Below are positions 1-5,713 of a DNA stretch of 7,939 nt, one piece after another (within the stretch, counting starts at the first letter, position 1; each line of letters starts with the position of its first letter). The position numbers and the translations under genes are program-made. The notes beneath the pieces were generated by a model, which saw only the letters and a program-made list of their open reading frames with translations, was not told where the DNA came from and searched no databases. Where the stretch lies: positions 1 to 7,939 of the forward strand of contig JAITNC010000179.1 in assembly GCA_031290675.1 (NCBI GenBank). Reading direction: 5' to 3'. Source of the stretch: Campylobacteraceae bacterium (GTDB lineage: Bacteria > Campylobacterota > Campylobacteria > Campylobacterales > Campylobacteraceae).

Positions 1-12
1 CGACGTAATTTT

Positions 13-102
13 GTGTCTATATAAGGCAGTTTGAAAATTTGGCGAGGCGCATACGCACTGGTATGTAACGAAGCCAAGTTGAAAACAACGACATATAGAC
101 GC
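13..102. repeat. hairpin A of the tandem module
   Basis: The outer stem pairs 13-22 with 93-102 (GTCTATAT/ATATAGAC plus two closing pairs, one a G-T wobble). A second stem pairs 36-43 with 73-80 (core TTGGC/GCCAA, one wobble). Inside it an asymmetric internal loop has GAG at 44-46 opposite CGAA at 69-72. An inner arm pairs CATAC 50-54 with GTATG 61-65 around a six-base loop. Pairing was read by eye; no folding energy was computed. Confidence 0.55.
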
Positions 103-120
103 AAAAGAACGAGTTAAAAT

Positions 121-276
121 ATGCAAAAGCTGAGAAAGCTAAGTTTACAAGATTTTAGCGAATTTATTTCGCACGCTAACGAGGCGCAAATGAAGCCCGC
201 GAGCGGTGCGTACTTGAGGTACGTGAGCGAGCGTGGCGAAATTGCAACGAAGTTAGCATGCGAAAGAACAAGCTAA
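121..276 (+). CDS. possible 51-aa ORF running through hairpin B
   Basis: An ATG at 121 opens a 51-codon frame that ends with TAA at 276. It reads through the whole of hairpin B; the hairpin-derived part contains the peptide AQMKPASGAYLRYVSERG. There is no convincing ribosome binding site, and the corresponding frame of copy A contains a stop just inside its hairpin. The frame is therefore more likely a by-product of the repeat than a gene. It is listed because palindromic elements that stay open in one frame can insert into proteins, as Rickettsia palindromic elements do. No function is assigned. Confidence 0.15.
   Translation: MQKLRKLSLQDFSEFISHANEAQMKPASGAYLRYVSERGEIATKLACERTS
171..261. 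repeat. hairpin B of the tandem module
   Basis: The outer stem pairs 171-180 with 252-261, nine of ten pairs, with core GCTAAC/GTTAGC. GAG at 181-183 lies directly inside it, opposite CGAA at 248-251, the same plan as in hairpin A but with a different stem sequence. Further pairs are GCAA 186-189 with TTGC 242-245, GCC 195-197 with GGC 235-237, and an inner arm CGTAC 209-213 with GTACG 219-223 around TTGAG. The hairpin is 91 nt, against 90 nt for A. Confidence 0.6.
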
Positions 277-364
277 AAATTGCAAAAGACAAGGTTAGGA
301 GATTTTACAAAGGCTTGCCCTGCCGTAAAATATCCGTAAAACACAAAAAGAACCAAGCAAAAGC

Positions 365-994
365 CTACTTCCCCATACACCTCATAATTTCATCTTTCAC
401 CCTCTCCTTCGCTTCCTCTTTGGAAAGTCCGCCTAGCTTGAACGGTTCGCTCGCCCTAAATATCACTGTGGAGAAAGGTTTTGGTATCTTTGCGGCGTCC
501 CAGCTTCCCAGCTGCCAATACGAACTCGCACTCCAGCCGACAGCCAAGATATGGGCGTCGCATTTTGTAGACAAGATGATAGCTCCGTCCGACACCGAGT
601 ACAAGGGACCCTTTGGGCCGTCGGGCGTTATGCCCACATCAACGCCTCTGTTTAGTGTGTCTATGGCTTGCCGCAACGCCTTGATAGCGCCTTGTCTGCT
701 GCTGCCTCTGATAAAACTCATTCCAAATCTTTTTGCCACAGATATAGCCATATCGCCGTGAGTGTGTTCGCTCACCATAACGTGAATCTCATGAGAGGAG
801 GGCTTGAGCTTGCGATATATGCAGGGCAGCATCAAAAGTTGTCCGTGCCAAGCGACCCAAATAAGCGGCGTTGGCATCTCGTCTTGCGGCAGTTCGTATA
901 CTTTTTTGCACGTGAGAAACAGCACTCTTTGCGCCAAACTCGCGATAAAGGGCAAAATCTTATAAGTGATTTTTCTCAAAAATTTTGACTTCAC
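365..994 (-). CDS. DUF374 lysophospholipid acyltransferase family protein
   Basis: This 209-aa protein belongs to the LPLAT superfamily, DUF374 branch, whose members are expected to transfer acyl chains to lipid acceptors at the inner membrane; the substrate of this branch is not established. Visible motifs are WHGQLLML (His50), SEHTHGD (75-81), RGSSRQG (96-102) and the family signature TPDGPKGP (123-130). The canonical HX4D box lacks its Asp: His50 is followed by GQLLM. A hydrophobic stretch at about residues 13-28 may anchor the protein. I chose the GTG at 994 because it overlaps the miaB stop as GTGA and has GGAGA six bases upstream. A longer frame from 1117 would overlap miaB by about 125 bp, and its extra 41 residues do not look like the family. 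It is the last gene of the operon. Confidence in the family is high, in the exact substrate low. Confidence 0.85.
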   Translation of the reverse strand: MKSKFLRKITYKILPFIASLAQRVLFLTCKKVYELPQDEMPTPLIWVAWHGQLLMLPCIYRKLKPSSHEIHVMVSEHTHGDMAISVAKRFGMSFIRGSSRQGAIKALRQAIDTLNRGVDVGITPDGPKGPLYSVSDGAIILSTKCDAHILAVGWSASSYWQLGSWDAAKIPKPFSTVIFRASEPFKLGGLSKEEAKERVKDEIMRCMGK

Positions 995-2292
995 AGTACT
1001 TCTCCGTAAAGAATTGACCTTTGAGGCTGCGTGATTTTCACATTTTTTATCTGCCCCAAAAACTCTTCGCCGCCCTTGACACAAACCGTGAAGTTTTGCG
1101 ACGTGCGCCCCGCACACACACCGCCCGCCCGCAACTCCTCAAAATACACCTCTACGACTTTGTCCAGATATGCAGGCGTTATCTCATCAAGTATCTGCGT
1201 GTGGCGCTCTTGCAGTCTTGCCAGCCTCGCCGAAGCGATTTCGCTCTCTACGGTATCGCTCATCTGCGCCGCCGGGGTGAGTGGGCGAGCTGAGTATTTA
1301 AATGAAAATATCTGCTCAAATCTCACCTGCTCTATCACGTCCATCGTGTCTTCAAAATCCCGCTCGCTCTCACCCGGAAACGCTACTATGATGTCGGTGC
1401 TGATGGCTGTGTCGGGCGCTATCTCACGAAGTTTGCGTGCGCGTTGTAAAAACCACTCTTTTGTGTACCCGCGCTTCATCTTGCGCAGTATATCCGTTGA
1501 GCCGCTTTGAAGGGGCATATGCATAGACTTGCATATTTTTGGGTTGGAGGCGAAAACTTCCAAAAATTCATCGTCCATATGCAAAGGGTGAGGGGAGGTA
1601 AAGCGAATGCGTTTTAGCTCGTCTATCTTGGCAAGCTCGTTTAGAAGCGCTGTAAAGTTGAGCCCTCCCTTTTTGCCGCTGCCAAGCCTTTTGCCGTAAT
1701 TGTTCACATTTTGACCGAGCAAAAACAGCTCTTTTGCGCCCGCTCTCACAGCCCTTTGCGCCTCACTCAAGATAAGTTCGTGCGGTATGGATATCTCCTC
1801 GCCTCTCGTGTGCGGGACTATGCAAAAAGCGCACTTTTTGTCGCAGCCTATGGAGATGTTGATGTAGGCTTTATACGGGTTTTGGCGAAAATCTCCAAAA
1901 GCGTACGCACTCTCGTCGTAATTTATATTTGTGTCCAAAAATTTTTCTGTATTTACGGCTTTGATGATTTTTGATACGTTTCGCGCCCCTAAAACAAAGT
2001 TTACATTTGGCGCACGCTTAAATATCTCATCTCCCAAGTGGCTTGCCGTACAGCCGCAAACGCCGATTTTAGCGTCAGGTTTTTTGTGTTTTAGGAAGTG
2101 TCCTATCTCAGAAAAGAGTTTGTTTACGGGTTTTTCTCTCACGCTGCAAGTGTTGATGATGATAAGGTCAGCTTCGGAGTAGTTTTTCGTCAAATCGTAC
2201 CGCTCAACACGGTTCAGCTCCGCTATCATATGTTCGGAATCCCTCACATTCATAGCGCAGCCGAGTGTTTCTATAAAAAGTTTTTTTGCCAT
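991..2292 (-). CDS. miaB: MiaB, tRNA-2-methylthio-N6-dimethylallyladenosine synthase
   Basis: This radical-SAM methylthiotransferase adds the 2-methylthio group to i6A37 of tRNAs reading UNN codons, using SAM and two 4Fe-4S clusters. The 433-aa protein has the full order of domains. The N-terminal UPF0004 domain has cluster cysteines C12 (ETLGC), C49 (INTCSV) and C81 (CGCTAS). The radical-SAM motif CDKKCAFC gives C150, C154 and C157, and PHTRG follows. A TRAM domain occupies about residue 374 to the end. Length and motifs match epsilon MiaB; the start ETLGCAMN and PHTRGEE favour MiaB over the paralogue RimO. A TTG lies one codon before the ATG at 2292; I prefer the ATG. The gene lies 10 bp after the HP0268-like gene, and its TGA overlaps the start of the acyltransferase. 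Both spacings point to one transcript. Confidence 0.96.
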   Translation of the reverse strand: MAKKLFIETLGCAMNVRDSEHMIAELNRVERYDLTKNYSEADLIIINTCSVREKPVNKLFSEIGHFLKHKKPDAKIGVCGCTASHLGDEIFKRAPNVNFVLGARNVSKIIKAVNTEKFLDTNINYDESAYAFGDFRQNPYKAYINISIGCDKKCAFCIVPHTRGEEISIPHELILSEAQRAVRAGAKELFLLGQNVNNYGKRLGSGKKGGLNFTALLNELAKIDELKRIRFTSPHPLHMDDEFLEVFASNPKICKSMHMPLQSGSTDILRKMKRGYTKEWFLQRARKLREIAPDTAISTDIIVAFPGESERDFEDTMDVIEQVRFEQIFSFKYSARPLTPAAQMSDTVESEIASARLARLQERHTQILDEITPAYLDKVVEVYFEELRAGGVCAGRTSQNFTVCVKGGEEFLGQIKNVKITQPQRSILYGEVL

Positions 2293-2302
2293 CAAAACTA
2301 CT

Positions 2303-2545
2303 TTATAATATATGCACCTCGTACATATAATCGCCGTCGCTCAATCCATATCTGACTTCACGCAGATAAACGCTAAAGTCTTTGGCTTCAAAGAATTCCA
2401 CGAGTTTTACAAGGTTTTTGTGGGGGTTCTCTTTATCAAAGTAAAATATCTGCCCACCCTCTTTCTCTATGGCCTCTTCTATTTTATTTAACTGTATCGT
2501 TTTTGGTTTTTCATTAAGCGCCGTTCGTGCGAGTTTAAGTTCCAT
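2303..2545 (-). CDS. HP0268-family small protein (putative nuclease)
   Basis: This 80-aa protein resembles H. pylori HP0268 throughout. Shared landmarks are the start MxLxLA, the central IFYF followed by N-HK, the segment [15 protein letters not shown], and the ending YEVHIL (YELHII in HP0268, from memory). HP0268 has a solved structure and was reported to have nicking endonuclease and purine-specific RNase activity; whether this protein has them is inference. The start is well supported by GAGGA at 2553-2557, seven bases upstream of the ATG. It is the first gene of the operon and lies immediately upstream of miaB, the same neighbourhood I recall in Helicobacter. A link to tRNA or RNA metabolism is plausible from context only. 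Confidence 0.88.
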   Translation of the reverse strand: MELKLARTALNEKPKTIQLNKIEEAIEKEGGQIFYFDKENPHKNLVKLVEFFEAKDFSVYLREVRYGLSDGDYMYEVHIL

Positions 2546-2576
2546 ATAGCCGTCCTCAAAATCAATAAAAGCATAT

Positions 2577-2582
2577 AGTATA
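2577..2582 (-). promoter_or_regulatory. -10 box for the HP0268-like/miaB/acyltransferase operon
   Basis: On the minus strand this reads TATACT, 31 bases before the ATG at 2545, giving an expected 5' leader of about 25 nt that contains the GAGGA ribosome binding site. The flanks are A/T-rich and no clear -35 is seen, as is usual for sigma-70 promoters in this phylum. Confidence 0.4.
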
Positions 2583-2632
2583 GCTACATTTGCATAAAAT
2601 AGCCATTAAAGTAAAATAAAAGTTCATTTTGG

Positions 2633-2638
2633 TACAAT
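2633..2638 (+). promoter_or_regulatory. extended -10 promoter for nusA
   Basis: TACAAT is preceded by TGG at 2630-2632, making a TGn-extended -10 (TGGTACAAT). Transcription would start near 2645 and leave a leader of about 64 nt before the GTG start. A/T-rich tracts lie upstream, with no evident -35. It is divergent from the operon promoter about 50 bp away. Confidence 0.5.
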
Positions 2639-2693
2639 GCTAACTCTTGCACAATAATAAAAATCCACTTTTTCGTTGCAAAAAAAAATTCAC

Positions 2694-2699
2694 AAGGAG
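2694..2699 (+). promoter_or_regulatory. ribosome binding site deciding the nusA GTG start
   Basis: AAGGAG ends nine bases before the GTG at 2709. It supports that GTG over the in-frame TTG at 2676, which has no such site and would add 11 residues that the family does not have. Confidence 0.75.
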
Positions 2700-2708
2700 A
2701 ACCAGAGC

Positions 2709-3809
2709 GTGGAAAAAATTATAGATATCATAGAATCAATCGCAAATGAAAAGGGGTTGATGATACACGAGGTCAAAGATACGATAAAACTCTCTTTGGC
2801 AAAAATGGCTAAGCGAATTTATGGCGAAGAGTACGAGTACGAAGCACATATAGATGAGAAAAAAAAGATTTTACAATTGTTCCAAAAAGTGCTTGTTGTG
2901 GAAGAGAGCGACGAGAGATTGGGCGGGGACGATGAAAATTATATAGGCATAAAAGAGGCGAAAGAGATAGACCCCAACGCCGAAATAGGCGATGAGCTGA
3001 GATATGAGCTGCCTTTGGACAACTTAGGACGTACGGCTGCCGCTACGCTTCAAAGGGAGCTTGAGTACCACATACAGAGGCTTTTGGAACACCAGATATT
3101 TGAAAAATACAACAACAAAGTCGGCAAATGTGTACACGGAATGGTTACAAGCGTTGATGGCGCAGAAAATACATACATAGATATAGACGAGATAAGATGC
3201 GTGCTGCCACGCAAAAACCGCATCAAAGGCGAGAAATTTAAAGTCGGAAATGTCGTCAAAAGCGTCATCAGAAAAGTCTTTATAGATAAGACAAAGAGGA
3301 TAAATGTAGAGCTTTCACGCACGAGTCCGAAGTTTTTGGAAGCGTTGCTTGAGCTTGAAGTGCCGGAGATAAAAGACGGCGCGGTTATGGTGCAAAAAAG
3401 CGCGCGCATACCCGGCGAGAGGGCAAAACTCTCAGTCGCTTCAATGCACCCAAATGTGGACGCTGTGGGCGCTACTGTAGGCACAAAAGGCGTGCGAATA
3501 AACGCTATCAGCAAAGAGCTGCACAATGAAAATATAGACTGTATAGAGTACTCAAATGTACCTGAGATATTTGTTTCACGAGCTCTCAGCCCAGCCGCTA
3601 TCTCAAATGTGAAGATAAACGGAACAAAAGCTTTGGTTACGCTCAAGGCTGACCAAAAATCAAAAGCTATCGGCAAAAACGGTATCAATATCCGCCTTGC
3701 CTCAATGCTGACGGGGTATGAACTTGAACTTGTGGAAGAGGGCGGCAAAAAAGAGGGCGGCGGAGCTATAGACCCGAATGCGCTGAAGGCGTTGTTTGGG
3801 GAGGAGTAA
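2709..3809 (+). CDS. nusA: transcription termination/antitermination factor NusA
   Basis: NusA binds RNA polymerase and nascent RNA and modulates pausing, intrinsic termination and antitermination. Read from the GTG at 2709 the protein has 366 aa. The N-terminal RNAP-binding domain covers about 1-130 and begins EKIIDIIESIANEKG, typical of epsilon NusA. An S1 domain covers about 136-205 (KVGKCVHGMVTSVD). KH1 lies at about 225-285 with GTKG at 258-261 (DAVGATVGTKGVRI). KH2 lies at about 290-350 with GKNG at 322-325. There are no C-terminal acidic repeats, and the length fits the compact epsilon form. Its usual operon partners elsewhere, rimP upstream and infB downstream, are absent: the upstream gene is divergent and the downstream one converges. 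It therefore seems to be transcribed alone from the promoter at 2633. Confidence 0.96.
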   Translation: MEKIIDIIESIANEKGLMIHEVKDTIKLSLAKMAKRIYGEEYEYEAHIDEKKKILQLFQKVLVVEESDERLGGDDENYIGIKEAKEIDPNAEIGDELRYELPLDNLGRTAAATLQRELEYHIQRLLEHQIFEKYNNKVGKCVHGMVTSVDGAENTYIDIDEIRCVLPRKNRIKGEKFKVGNVVKSVIRKVFIDKTKRINVELSRTSPKFLEALLELEVPEIKDGAVMVQKSARIPGERAKLSVASMHPNVDAVGATVGTKGVRINAISKELHNENIDCIEYSNVPEIFVSRALSPAAISNVKINGTKALVTLKADQKSKAIGKNGINIRLASMLTGYELELVEEGGKKEGGGAIDPNALKALFGEE

Positions 3810-3819
3810 ACTCCCTCCC
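3799..3819 (+). terminator. GC-rich hairpin overlapping the nusA stop codon
   Basis: GGGAGGAGT (3799-3807) pairs with ACTCC-C-TCCC (3810-3819) with one bulged C. The stop codon TAA lies at the loop. No U-tract follows, so action as an intrinsic terminator is uncertain; it may shield the 3' end or act with the next hairpin. Confidence 0.35.
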
Positions 3820-3824
3820 ACTGC

Positions 3825-3850
3825 TATGCATTTGCCCAAGCGAGTGCATA
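3825..3850. terminator. hairpin between convergent nusA and lipoprotein genes
   Basis: TATGCATTTGC (3825-3835) pairs with GCGAGTGCATA (3840-3850) around a CCAA loop: eleven pairs, two of them G-T. It ends three bases before the stop codon of the converging lipoprotein gene. Its position suits a bidirectional terminator, but neither side has a good T-run. Confidence 0.45.
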
Positions 3851-3852
3851 AA

Positions 3853-5538
3853 CTACTTGACGATGACCGTTACCGAAACTCCGCTTGGTACTATCACTGT
3901 CTCTTCATATTGATATGTTGTGACACGTCGTTCGACTGGATAGTGACCGTACCCTTTAAGTGTTGATGGTTGAGATGTGGGCAATTTTCGTATAGACTTG
4001 AAACTGTCGCCGTCAAATGCGCTCAAATAAAACGAGCCGTCTATCTTTTCGGGATACCCACAGCCTGAGGGAGAAGAGGCGGCTGGAAACAGCGCTATAC
4101 CAGCACCCCAGCGTTGTACCGCTCGTCCAAGTCCCTCGGTGTTGTAAGTTTTTGTTTTGATAGCATTGTCCAGTAGGGCGATAGAGTTTTGACGATCATT
4201 GATAGAGAGTGGTCGAGGTACAGGATACTTTAGCAGTTCCTGATAAAAGCCGATACCGTAATGACGAAGCATATAAGCCCCAAAACTGCCCGCTGTGTGG
4301 TAGCTGTAAACGTTTTGAGAGTTGCAATTGTTCCAATCCGTGAAATCACAATTATAAAGTGCACTCTTTAGCCAATTGATATAGTTGCTATTTCTTACGT
4401 CATTAAAGCCGTTGGCGATTTTCTTGCCAATGATATCTTCCATCATTATCGCTGTAAGCTCGTCCAAAAAAGTATCATAAGCGTCTTCTTCGGACATACT
4501 TATACCTCGCTGATAAAAGTTGATCATATGTGTAAGTTCATGGGCTAAGGTACTTAGCATGATATTTGTGCCGTTTTTGTGCAAATAAAGCATTTCAGTG
4601 TCTGCGAAAAAAACAAGAGCTTCATTGGTGCAAGGGTCGCATTGATATTCGTATTTGTATTTATAATCAACAGGGGCTAATAAATTATTTAACGGCCAAA
4701 AGTAGCCTATCATTCCGCTTGCTGCTCCATTGTTGCCAAGATTGGTAAAAACTACATTTACAGATTGACTTGATTCTATAAGAGCTCCGTAGTCACTATT
4801 ATTATACGTCCCCCAAGGCGCTCCCGCTATGCTTACCACATTGCTATATATATCATCAGTAAATCTACGGCTGATATTATCAAGTATAGTTTGTGTGACT
4901 TTTCCACTCCCAAATTCCGCATTTTCAACCCAAAAATTGACTATACGACCATCGCCGGCAGTCAATTTTTTCTTAAGAGTTGCATTGCGACTTAGCATAG
5001 TACCCTTTGGTGCTACATACCATACTTTTGATGTGCCTTCACTCCAATCTTTAAACATCGGAGCTTTTATCGAAAACTTTTGTGAACTGCTCGTTGCCGC
5101 TTTGCGCAACATCTCTTGTTTGTCAAAATATCTTATGTGGTCAGGTATATCGTTAAAATGGCTTATATATAGATCTGTCGCCTGCGGAGCTATCTCGTTC
5201 TCAAGAAATTTACCTTTTATGCCACTCATAGCGTTTGAGGGAAAATAAACCGATGAGCTTTTCTCATTTGTGAAGACTACTGTAATGTTTCTATTGTGCA
5301 CATTGGATAGCGAGATATTGAGGCTTACGGAGCCTGTTTGATCATTTGTGTATCGCCAAACTCCAATGCCGCTTCCTGCATAGTTGTTGCCATTAACGCC
5401 ACAATCGCTACCGCCACAATCAGCTACAGACAGAACCGCTTCCCCTGTGACTTTAGCTTCGCCGCCCTCATCTTCGCCGCAACCAGCCAACAAGATAAAT
5501 GCGAAAGAGAGCGCAAATGTTTTATATAGACTTTTCAT
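3853..5538 (-). CDS. putative lipoprotein zinc metallopeptidase, M30 (hyicolysin)-like
   Basis: This 561-aa protein has a lipoprotein signal peptide: MKSLYK, a hydrophobic core, and lipobox LLAGC with Cys20 as the lipidated residue, followed by an acidic linker. Residues about 50-95 form a beta-type segment (GVWRYTND, then SLNISLSN and ITVVFTNE). The middle part carries PWGTYNN (241-247) and GMIGYFWPLN (275-284). The metal site HELTH (333-337) lies in LSTLAHELTHMINF, and DELTA (359-363) follows, in which Glu360 is a possible third ligand. This arrangement resembles M30 hyicolysin-type peptidases (HEFQHMINF, then NEGLA), recalled from memory. Cys pairs CGGSDC (41-46), CDPC (300-303) and C397/C405 could form disulfides. 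The C-terminal ~70 residues look like a beta domain. The start has TAAGGG six bases upstream. Substrate and location (outer membrane, inside or surface) are unknown. Confidence is high for a lipoprotein with a zincin motif and moderate for family M30. Confidence 0.82.
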   Translation of the reverse strand: MKSLYKTFALSFAFILLAGCGEDEGGEAKVTGEAVLSVADCGGSDCGVNGNNYAGSGIGVWRYTNDQTGSVSLNISLSNVHNRNITVVFTNEKSSSVYFPSNAMSGIKGKFLENEIAPQATDLYISHFNDIPDHIRYFDKQEMLRKAATSSSQKFSIKAPMFKDWSEGTSKVWYVAPKGTMLSRNATLKKKLTAGDGRIVNFWVENAEFGSGKVTQTILDNISRRFTDDIYSNVVSIAGAPWGTYNNSDYGALIESSQSVNVVFTNLGNNGAASGMIGYFWPLNNLLAPVDYKYKYEYQCDPCTNEALVFFADTEMLYLHKNGTNIMLSTLAHELTHMINFYQRGISMSEEDAYDTFLDELTAIMMEDIIGKKIANGFNDVRNSNYINWLKSALYNCDFTDWNNCNSQNVYSYHTAGSFGAYMLRHYGIGFYQELLKYPVPRPLSINDRQNSIALLDNAIKTKTYNTEGLGRAVQRWGAGIALFPAASSPSGCGYPEKIDGSFYLSAFDGDSFKSIRKLPTSQPSTLKGYGHYPVERRVTTYQYEETVIVPSGVSVTVIVK

Positions 5539-5582
5539 ACCATACCCTTATGTATCAAGACAACGAAATACCATTTCATTTT

Positions 5583-5588
5583 ATCATA
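5583..5588 (-). promoter_or_regulatory. weak -10-like site for the metallopeptidase lipoprotein
   Basis: On the minus strand this reads TATGAT, 44 bases before the ATG at 5538. No -35 or TGn extension is seen. It is the best candidate in the 173-bp gap between the two lipoprotein genes, but the gap could equally be crossed by read-through from the RCC1 gene. Confidence 0.25.
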
Positions 5589-5711
5589 AATATCCAAACA
5601 CTGCTCCTCCTGTCGCTCTCTTTTTAACAAATAAAATGACGAGATGCCAAAGTCCCGAGCTCATTGTGACTATAATCAAAATGCCCAGAAAGACAAATAA
5701 AACGAAAGCGT
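5584..5711 (-). other. hydrophobic open frame between the lipoprotein genes, possible gene remnant
   Basis: One minus-strand frame is open from inside the end of the RCC1 gene to a TGA at 5586-5584. It encodes a membrane-like peptide (FVLFVFLGILIIVTMSSG, then WHLVILFVKKR and a Gly-rich end). The only ATG, at 5664, gives 26 aa, and a TTG at 5679 gives 31 aa; neither has a good ribosome binding site. It could be a small membrane protein, the tail of a lost gene, or chance in T-rich DNA. Confidence 0.15.
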
Positions 5712-5713
5712 TT
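5686..5713 (-). terminator. weak intrinsic terminator candidate after the RCC1 gene
   Basis: On the minus strand AAACG-CTTT-CGTTT (5713-5700) forms a five-pair stem overlapping the stop codon of the RCC1 gene, followed by a T-rich run (TTTTATTTGTCTTT including the stem end). The stem is short, so termination is probably partial at best. Confidence 0.3.

Larger units (their letters stand above)
1..315. repeat. two tandem copies of a ~159-bp structured repeat module
   Basis: This is the intergenic region downstream of the acyltransferase gene, and it holds no convincing gene. Two units can be aligned with a 159-bp offset. The clearest shared stretch begins GCAAAAGAACGAGTTAAAA at 101 and GCGAAAGAACAAGCTAAAAA at 260. 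After a common TGCAAAAG the similarity runs on, with gaps, to AAGATTTTA (about 149) and GAGATTTTA (about 299). In both copies this conserved tail starts at the last GC of a ~90-nt hairpin. The first copy appears to begin before the window. Inside the hairpins the primary sequence is poorly conserved although base pairing is kept. Family and function are unknown; a REP/MITE-like or palindromic element is the simplest reading. Confidence 0.6.

Noticed and set aside
1..315. CRISPR or toxin-antitoxin RNA repeat array
   Set aside because: The repeat units are about 159 bp with variable hairpins, no short direct repeats with unique spacers, and no cas or toxin gene in the window.
316..364. Terminator after the acyltransferase gene
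   Set aside because: On the minus strand a short AGGC-TTTT-GCTT stem is followed by a T-rich stretch, but four pairs with one wobble is too weak to call.
258..761. Plus-strand frame of 167 codons
   Set aside because: Most of it is antisense to the acyltransferase gene, and its first part derives from the repeat module; no ribosome binding site and no family resemblance.
995..1117. Longer N-terminus for the acyltransferase (start at 1117)
   Set aside because: It would overlap miaB by about 125 bp, and the added residues look like an off-frame translation of the TRAM region; the GTG at 994 has a good ribosome binding site.
1031..1510. Plus-strand frame of 159 codons opposite miaB
   Set aside because: It is a shadow of the well-supported miaB gene, with Ser-rich low-complexity composition.
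2676..2708. TTG start for nusA
   Set aside because: The GTG at 2709 follows AAGGAG and matches the family N-terminus; the extra 11 residues are encoded by the leader and the ribosome binding site itself.
3050..3748. Minus-strand frame of 232 codons opposite nusA
   Set aside because: A Ser/Phe-rich antisense shadow of nusA with no recognisable motif; nusA coding is certain.
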